NCBI GenBank assembly: GCA_032622095.1
Contig: CP136067.1
Coordinates: forward strand, 63,190,893-63,254,892
Length of the DNA stretch: 64,000 bases
Direction of reading: 5' to 3'
Source of the DNA: Siphonodentalium dalli
Taxonomy: Eukaryota; Mollusca; Scaphopoda; Gadilida; Siphonodentaliidae
The position numbers and the translations under genes are program-made. Below, in pieces: positions 55,628-64,000 of the stretch. The stretch's first letter is position 1; each line of letters opens with the position of its first letter. A model generated the notes under the pieces. It was not told where the DNA came from, did not search any database, and saw nothing but the letters and a program-made list of their open reading frames with translations.

Positions 55628-58600
55628 GGGGGTATCAACCCCTCCCCAACGCATATCAGATGATTCGCCTCGTTCGTCATACCTACCGAAAATACTCCTG
55701 TGACAAATGGAACCGACGGAAATGAAGAATATGGTGCTAAACATATTAAAATGGCGACTAGGGGTGTTTTTTATTATTGAGTTATAACATGTAAGTTGCC
55801 TTTTTACGTGACATAAATCCCGCTGTGAGCTCTCTTGGGATCCCATGACAATTATCCTGTCTGTGCTACCATGCGTGTCAATTAGCTTAACCGATTTAAA
55901 GAAAAAAAATTATTTTGGATGTTTTTGGTTTGCCGGAAAATCAATTTCTTGCCAGGCGACGATATATCGTCGTCTACTTATTCTCCGTTTTCTTCAACCC
56001 CCTCTCACGGCCGCATCCCTGTCGATTTTGTGCTTGATTTCAGCTCGAATATTTCTAGTGCATCCCTTATATTGATAGCATAGCACCAGTCAGGTAAACG
56101 CGCCTCAATTTGTATGGATACCGAGCCTGGAACGGTCTGGAACTACCTAGAATGGAATTTCGTCTACTTTTCTCTCTATCTTTCAACCCCTCCCCTACGC
56201 AGGTCAGATGATTCGCCCCGTTCGTCATACCTACCGAAAATACTCCTGTGACAAATGGAACCGACGGAAATGAAGTATAAGGTGCTAAACATATTAAAAT
56301 GGCGACTAGGGGTGTTTTTTATTATTGAGTTATAACATGTAAATTGCCTTTGTACGAGACATAAATCCCGTTGTGAGCTCTCTTGGGATCCCATGACAAA
56401 TATCCTGTCTGTGCTACCATGCGTGTCAATTAACTTAACCGATTTAAAGAAAAAAAAATCATTTTGGATGTTTTTGGTTTGCCGGAAAATCAATTTCTTG
56501 CCAGGCGACGATATATCGTCGTCTACTTATTCTCCGTTTTCTTCAACCCCCTCTCACGGCCGCATCCCTGTCAATTTTGTGCTTGATTTCAGCTCGAATA
56601 TTTCTAATGCATCCCTTATATTGATAGCATAGCACCATTCAGGTAAACGCGCCTCAATTTGTATGGACAACGAGCCTGGAACGGTCTGGAACGACCTAGA
56701 ATGGAATTTCGTCTACTTTTCTCCCTACCTTTTAACCTCTCCCCTACGCAGGTCAGATGAATCGCCCCGTTCGTCATACCTACCGAAAATACTCCTGTGA
56801 CAAATGGAATCGACGGAAATGAAGTATATGGTGCTAAACATATTAGAATGGCGACTAGGAGTGTTTTTTATTATTGAGTTATAACATGTAAATTGCCTTT
56901 TTACGAGACATAAATCCCATTTTGAGCTCTCTTGGGATCCCATGACAAATATCGTGTCTGTGCTACCATGCGTGTCAATTAGCTTAACCGTTTCAAAAAC
57001 AAAAAAAATCATTTTTGTGTTTTTGGTTTACCGGAAAATCAATTTCTTGCCACGCGACGACATATCGTCGTCTACTTATTCTCCGTTTTCTTCAACCCCC
57101 TCTCACGGCCGCATCCCTGTCAATTTTGTGCTTGATTTCAGCTCGAATATTTCTAGTGCATCCCTTATATTGATAGCATAGCACCAGTCAGGTAAACGCG
57201 CCTCAATTTGTATGGATACCGAGCCTGGAACGGTCTGGAACGACCTAGAATGGAATTTCGTCTACTTTTCTCCCTATCTTTCAACCCCTCCCCTACGCAG
57301 GTCAGATGATTCGCCCCGTTCGTCATACCTACCGAAAATACTCCTGTGACAAATGGAACGACGGAAATGAAGTATAAGGTGCTAAACATATTAAAATGGC
57401 GACTAGGGGAGTTTTTAATTATTGAGTTATAACATGTAAATTGCCTTTTTACGAGACATAAATCCCGTTGTGAGCTCTCTTGGGATCCCATGACAAATAT
57501 CCTGTCTGTGCTACCATGCGTGTCAATTAACTTAACCGATTTAAAGAAAAAAAAATCATTTTGGATGTTTTTGGTTTGCCGGAAAATCAATTTCTTGCCA
57601 GGCGACGATATATCGTCGTCTACTTATTCTCCGTTTTCTTCAACCCCCTCTCACGGCCGCATCCCTGTCAATTTTGTGCTTGATTTCAGCTCGAATATTT
57701 CTAATGCATCCCTTATATTGATAGCATAGCACCATTCAGGTAAACGCGCCTCAATTTGTATGGACAACGAGCCTGGAACGGTCTGGAACGACCTAGAATG
57801 GAATTTCGTCTACTTTTCTCCCTACCTTTTAACCTCTCCCCTACGCAGGTCAGATGAATCGCCCCGTTCGTCATACCTACCGAAAATACTCCTGTGACAA
57901 ATGGAATCGACGGAAATGAAGTATATGGTGCTAAACATATTAGAATGGCGACTAGGAGTGTTTTTTATTATTGAGTTATAACATGTAAATTGCCTTTTTA
58001 CGAGACATAAATCCCATTTTGAGCTCTCTTGGGATCCCATGACAAATATCGTGTCTGTGCTACCATGCGTGTCAATTAGCTTAACCGTTTCAAAAACAAA
58101 AAAAATCATTTTTGTGTTTTTGGTTTACCGGAAAATCAATTTCTTGCCACGCGACGACATATCGTCGTCTACTTATTCTCCGTTTTCTTCAACCCCCTCT
58201 CACGGCCGCATCCCTGTCAATTTTGTGCTTGATTTCAGCTCGAATATTTCTAGTGCATCCCTTATATTGATAGCATAGCACCAGTCAGGTAAACGCGCCT
58301 CAATTTGTATGGATACCGAGCCTGGAACGGTCTGGAACGACCTAGAATGGAATTTCGTCTACTTTTCTCCCTATCTTTCAACCCCTCCCCTACGCAGGTC
58401 AGATGATTCGCCCCGTTCGTCATACCTACCGAAAATACTCCTGTGACAAATGGAACGACGGAAATGAAGTATAAGGTGCTAAACATATTAAAATGGCGAC
58501 TAGGGGAGTTTTTAATTATTGAGTTATAACATGTAAATTGCCTTTTTACGAGACATAAATCCCGTTGTGAGCTCTCTTGGGATCCCATGACAAATATCCT

Positions 58601-61600
58601 GTCTGTGCTACCATGCGTGTCAATTAACTTAACCGATTTAAAGAAAAAAAATTCATTTTGGATGTTTTTGGTTTGCCGGAAAATCAATTTCTTGCCAGGC
58701 GACGATATATCGTAGTCTACTTATTCTCCGTTTTCTTCAACCCCCTCTCACGGCCGCATCCCTGTCAATTTTGTGCTTGATTTCAGCTCGAATATTTCTA
58801 GTGCATCCCTTATATTGATAGCATAGCACCAGTCAGGTAAACGCGCCTCAATTTGTATGGATACCGAGCCTGGAACGGTCTGGAACGACCTAGAATGGAA
58901 TTTCGTCTACTTTTCTCCCTATCTTTCAACCCCTCCCCTACGCAGGTCATATGATTCGCCCCGTTCGTCATACCTACCGAAAATACTCCTGTGACAAATG
59001 GAATCGACGGAAATGAAGTATATGGTGCTAAACATATTAGAATGGCGACTAGGAGTGTTTTTTATTATTGAGTAATAACATGTAAATTGCCTTTTTACGA
59101 GACATAAATCCCGTTGTGAGCTCTCTTGTGATCCCATGGCAAATATCCTGTCTGTGCTACCATGCGTGTCAATTAGCTTAACCGATTTAAAGAAAAAAAA
59201 ATCATTTTGGATGTTTTTGGTTTGCCGGAAAATCAATTTCTTGCCAGGCGACGATATATCGTCGTCTACTTATTCTCCGTTTTCTTCAACCCCCTCTCAC
59301 GGCCGCATCCCTGTCGATTTTGTGCTTGATTTCAGCTCGAATATTTCTAGTGCATCCCTTATATTTATAGCATAGCACCAGTCAGGTAAACGCGCCTCAA
59401 TTTGTATGGATACCGAGCCTGGAACGACCTAGAATGGAATTTCGTCTACTTTTCTCCCTATCTTTCAACCCCTCCCCTACGCAGGTCAGATGATTCGCCC
59501 CGTTCGTCATACCTACCGAAAATACTCCTGTGACAAATGGAACCGACGGAAATGAAGTATAAGGTGCTAAACATATTAAAATGGCGACTAGGGGTGTTTT
59601 TTATTATTGAGTTATAACATGTAAATTGCCTTTGTACGAGACATAAATCCCGTTGTGAGCTCTCTTGGGATCCCATGACAAATATCCTGTCTGTGTTATC
59701 ATGCGTGTCAATTAGCTTAACCGATTTAAAGAAGAAAAAATCATTTTGGATGTTTTTGGTTTGCCGGAAAATCAATTTCTTGCCACGCGACGACATATCG
59801 TCGTCTACTTTTTCTCCGTTTACTTCAACCCCCTCTCACGGCCGCATCCCTGTCAATTTTGTGCTTCATTTCAGCTCGAATATTTCTAGTGCATCCTTTA
59901 TATTGATAGCATAGCACCAGTCAGGTAAACGCGCCTCAATTTGTATGGATACCGAGCCTGGAACGGTCTGGAACGACCTAGAATGGAATTTCGTCTACCT
60001 TTCTCCCTATCTTTCAACCCCTCCCCTACGCAGGTCAGATGATTCGCCCCGTTCGTCATACCTACCGAAAATACTCCTGTGACAAATGGAACCGACGGAA
60101 ATGAAGTATAAGGTGCTAAACATATTAAAATGGCGACTAGGGGAGTTTTTAATTATTGAGTTATAACATGTAAATTGCCTTTTTACGAGACATAAATCCC
60201 GTTGTGAGCTCTCTTGGGATCCCATGACAAATATCCTGTCTGTGCTACCATGCGTGTCAATTAGCTTAACCGATTTAAAGAAAAAAAATCATTTTGGATG
60301 TTTTTGGTTTGCCGGAAAATCAATTTCTTGCCAGGCGACGATATATCGTCGTCTACTTATTCTCCGTTTTCTTCAACCCCTTCTCACGGCCGCATCCCTG
60401 TCAATTTTGTGCTTGATTTCAGCTCGAATATTTCTAATGCATCCCTTATATTGATAGCATAGCACCATTCAGGTAAACGCGCCTCAATTTGTATGGACAC
60501 CGAGCCTGGAACGGTCTGGAACGACCTAGAATGGAATTTCGTCTACTTTTCTCCCTATCTTTCAACCCCTCCCCTACGCAGGTCAGATGATTCGCCCCGT
60601 TCGTCATACCTACCGAAAATACTCCTGTGACAAATGGAATCGACGGAAATGAAGTATATGGTGCTAAACATATTAGAATGGCGACTAGGAGTGTTTTTTA
60701 TTATTGAGTTATAACATGTAAATTGCCTTTTTACGAGACATAAATCCCGTTGTGAGCTCTCTTGGGATCCCATGACAAATATCCTGTCTGTGCTACCATG
60801 CGTGTCAATTAGCTTAACCGATTTAAAGAAAAAAAATCATTTTGGATGTTTTTGGTTTGCCGGAAAATCAATTTCTTGCCACGCGACGACATATCGTCGT
60901 CTACTTTTTCTCCGTTTTCTTCAACCCCTTCTCACGGCCGCATCCCTGTCAATTTTGTGCTTGATTTCAGCTCGAATATTTCTAATGCATCCCTTATATT
61001 GATAGCATAGCACCATTCAGGTAAACGCGCCTCAATTTGTATGGACACCGAGCCTGGAACGGTCTGGAACGACCTAGAATGGAATTTCGTCTACTTTTCT
61101 CCCTATCTTTTAACCCCTCCCCTACGCAGGTCAGATGATTCGCCCCGTTCGTCATACCTACCGAAAATACTCCTGTGACAAATGGAATCGACGGAAATGA
61201 AGTATATGGTGCTAAACATATTAGAATGGCGACTAGGAGTGTTTTTTATTATTGAGTTATAACATGTAAATTGCCTTTTTACGAGACATAAATCCCGTTG
61301 TGAGCTCTCTTGGGATCCCATGGCAAATATCCTGTCTGTGCTACCATGCGTGTCAATTAGCTTAACCGATTTAAAGAAAAAAAAATCATTTTGGATGTTT
61401 TTGGTTTGCCGGAAAATCAATTTCTTGCCAGGCGACGATATATCGTCGTCTACTTATTCTCCGTTTTCTTCAACCCCCTCTCACGGCCGCATCCCTGTCA
61501 ATTTTGTTCTTGATTTCAGCTCGAATATTTCTAATGCATCCCTTATATTGATAGCATAGCACCATTCAGGTAAACGCGCCTCAATTTGTATGGACACCGA

Positions 61601-64000
61601 GCCTGGAACGGTCTGGAACGACCTAGAATGGAATTTCGTCTACTTTTCTCCCTATCTTTTAACCCCTCCCCTACGCAGGTCAGATGATTCGCCCCGTTCG
61701 TCATACCTACCGAAAATACTCCTGTGACAAATGGAATCGACGGAAATGAAGTATATGGTGCTAAACATATTAGAATGGCGACTAGGAGTGTTTTTTATTA
61801 TTGAGTTATAACATGTAAATTGCCTTTTTACGAGACATAAATCCCGTTGTGAGCTCTCTTGGGATCCCATGGCAAATATCCTGTCTGTGCTACCATGCGT
61901 GTCAATTAGCTTAACCGATTTAAAGAAAAAAAATCATTTTGGATGTTTTTGGTTTGCCGGAAAATCAATTTCTTGCCAGGCGACGATATATCGTCGTCTA
62001 CTTATTCTCCGTTTTCTTCAACCCCTTCTCACGGCCGCATCCCTGTCAATTTTGTGCTTGATTTCAGCTCGAATATTTCTAATGCATCCCTTATATTGAT
62101 AGCATAGCACCATTCAGGTAAACGCGCCTCAATTTGTATGGACACCGAGCCTGGAACGGTCTGGAACGACCTAGAATGGAATTTCGTCTACTTTTCTCCC
62201 TATCTTTTAACCCCTCCCCTACGCAGGTCAGATGATTCGCCCCGTTCGTCATACCTACCGAAAATACTCCTGTGACAAATGGAATCGACGGAAATGAAGT
62301 ATATGGTGCTAAACATATTAGAATGGCGACTAGGAGTGTTTTTTATTATTGAGTTATAACATGTAAATTGCCTTTTTACGAGACATAAATCCCGTTGTGA
62401 GCTCTCTTGGGATCCCATGGCAAATATCCTGTCTGTGCTACCATGCGTGTCAATTAGCTTAACCGATTTAAAGAAAAAAAAATCATTTTGGATGTTTTTG
62501 GTTTGCCGGAAAATCAATTTCTTGCCAGGCGACGATATATCGTCGTCTACTTATTCTCCGTTTTCTTCAACCCCCTCTCACGGCCGCATCCCTGTCAATT
62601 TTGTTCTTGATTTCAGCTCGAATATTTCTAATGCATCCCTTATGTTGATAGCATAGCACCATTCAGGTAAACGCGCCTCAATTTGTATGGACACCGAGCC
62701 TGGAACGGTCTGGAACGACCTAGAATGGAATTTCGTCTACTTTTCTCCCTATCTTTTAACCCCTCCCCTACGCAGGTCAGATGATTCGCCCCGTTCGTCA
62801 TACCTACCGAAAATACTCCTGTGACAAATGGAACCGACGGAAATGAAGTATATGGTGCTAAACATATTAGAATGGCGACTAGGAGTGTTTTTTATTATTG
62901 AGTTATAACATGTAAATTGCCTTTTTACGAGACATAAATCCCATTTTGAGCTCTCTTGGGATCCCATGACAAATATCCTGTCTGTGCTACCATGCGTGTC
63001 AATTAGCTTAACCGATTTAAAGAAAAAAAATTCATTTTGGATGTTTTTGGTTTGCCGGAAAACCAATTTCTTGCCAGGCGACGATATATCGTAGTCTACT
63101 TATTCTCCGTTTTCTTCAACCCCCTCTCACGGCCGCATCCCTGTCAATTTTGTGCTTGATTTCAGCTCGAATATTTCTAGTGCATCCCTTATATTGATAG
63201 CATAGCACCAGTCAGGTAAACGCGCCTCAATTTGTATGGATACCGAGCCTGGAACGGTCTGGAACGACCTAGAATGGAATTTCGTCTACTTTTCTCCCTT
63301 TCTTTCAACCCCTCCCCTACGCAGGTCAGATGATTCGCCCCGTTCGTCATACCTACCGAAAATACTCCTGTGACAAATGGAACCGACGGAAATGAAGTAT
63401 AAGGTGCTAAACATATTAAAATGTCGATTAGGGGAGTTTTTAATTATTGAGTTATAACATGTAAATTGCCTTTTTACGAGACATAAATCCCGTTGTGAGT
63501 TCTCTTGGGATCCCATGACAAATATCCTGTCTGTGCTACCATGCGTGTCAATTAGCTTAACCGATTTAAAGAAAAAAAATTCATTTTGGATGTTTTTGGT
63601 TTGCCGGAAAACCAATTTCTTGCCAGGCGACGATATATCGTAGTCTACTTATTCTCCGTTTTCTTCAACCCCCTCTCACGGCCGCATCCCTGTCAATTTT
63701 GTGCTTGATTTCAGCTCGAATATTTCTAATGCATCCCTTATGTTGATAGCATAGCACCATTCAGGTAAACGCGCCTCAATTTGTATGGACACCGAGCCTG
63801 GAACGGTCTGGAACGACCTAGAATGGAATTTCGTCTACTTTTCTCCCTATCTTTTAACCCCTCCCCTACGCAGGTCAGGTGATTCGCCCCGTTCGTCATA
63901 CCTACCGAAAATACTCCTGTGACAAATGGAACCGACGGATATGAAGTATATGGTGCTAAACATATTAAAATGGCGACTAGGAGTGTTTTTTATTATTGAG
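55628..64000. repeat. ~548-bp satellite array, about 15 units, continues beyond the window
   Basis: The word 'gatcccatg.caa.tatc' recurs at about 55839, 56390, 56939, 57487, 58036, 58584, 59133, 59672, 60221, 60769, 61317, 61866, 62414, 62963 and 63511, that is, 548-549 bp apart with one 539-bp unit. Each unit carries a 7-8 base A run, a near-palindrome gacgatatatcgtc or a variant, and 'ggaacggtctggaacgacct'. Small frames of 76-79 codons (plus) and 72-141 codons (minus) repeat with the unit; they change length with the A run and overlap antisense, so I treat them as by-products. Confidence 0.95.

Noticed and set aside
55628-64000. Repeated 76-79-codon (plus) and 72-141-codon (minus) frames as a tandem gene family
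   Set aside because: Frame length depends on an A-run that varies between 7 and 8 bases, the two strands' frames overlap, and similarity is equal inside and outside the frames, as expected for a young satellite.
1-64000. tRNA, rRNA or tRNA-derived SINE genes
   Set aside because: I looked for A-box and B-box like words (for example GGTTCGA) and for conserved rRNA segments and found none that I could defend by eye; a covariance-model search would settle this.

Overview
The window looks like repeat-dominated intergenic DNA from a eukaryote, most likely an animal. Evidence: three families of non-LTR retrotransposon (LINE), a hAT-type element with 8-bp target duplication, a tyrosine-recombinase element, a plausible spliced exon with canonical splice sites, long poly-C runs and large satellite arrays. 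There are no operons, ribosome binding sites, tRNAs or rRNAs. The repeat flavour (phrases like 'gggccataactc', a GTCGAG hairpin element, 'catggctgcc' repeats) reminds me of marine invertebrates, perhaps a mollusc; that taxonomic guess is inference only.

Layout. 1-12.1 kb: mostly low-information DNA with a diverged ~155-bp tandem repeat, one probable exon of a Caspr/fibrinogen-like extracellular protein (2302-2553), old dispersed repeats, a 164-bp direct-repeat pair, a 1.1-kb non-autonomous hAT element, a decayed tyrosine recombinase split into convergent halves, and a 5'-truncated LINE with an open 472-codon reverse transcriptase frame. 12.1-14.6 kb: a fold-back region with poly-G/C tracts, tandem and inverted repeats and a long hairpin. 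14.75-29.1 kb: a LINE with a C-terminal restriction-like endonuclease (R2-like group) is interrupted at a single point by about 12.2 kb of DNA bounded by inverted repeats. Inside that insert lie a palindromic MITE, a minus-strand LINE, CATGAAT-rich repeats and a nearly complete but dead CR1/L2-type LINE.

29.4-39.5 kb: a series of short tandem arrays (130, 347 and 294 bp), an eye-identical 495-bp direct-repeat pair flanking one of them, small inverted repeats, and several kb in which I recognise nothing. 39.5-55.6 kb: a ~140-bp minisatellite mixed with a ~485-bp spacer module; three near-identical ~1.84-kb higher-order copies lie at 43540-49049. 55.6-64.0 kb: an abrupt change to a ~548-bp satellite that runs off the end of the window, with ~1097-bp dimers.

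No intact host gene is visible. The only sequence likely to serve the host is the single exon near 2.3-2.55 kb. Everything else with coding signal belongs to transposable elements, all of which look defective, although the LINE frame at 9478-10896 is still open. All repeat comparisons were made by eye, so boundaries are approximate (about 10 bases either way) unless a perfect match is stated.
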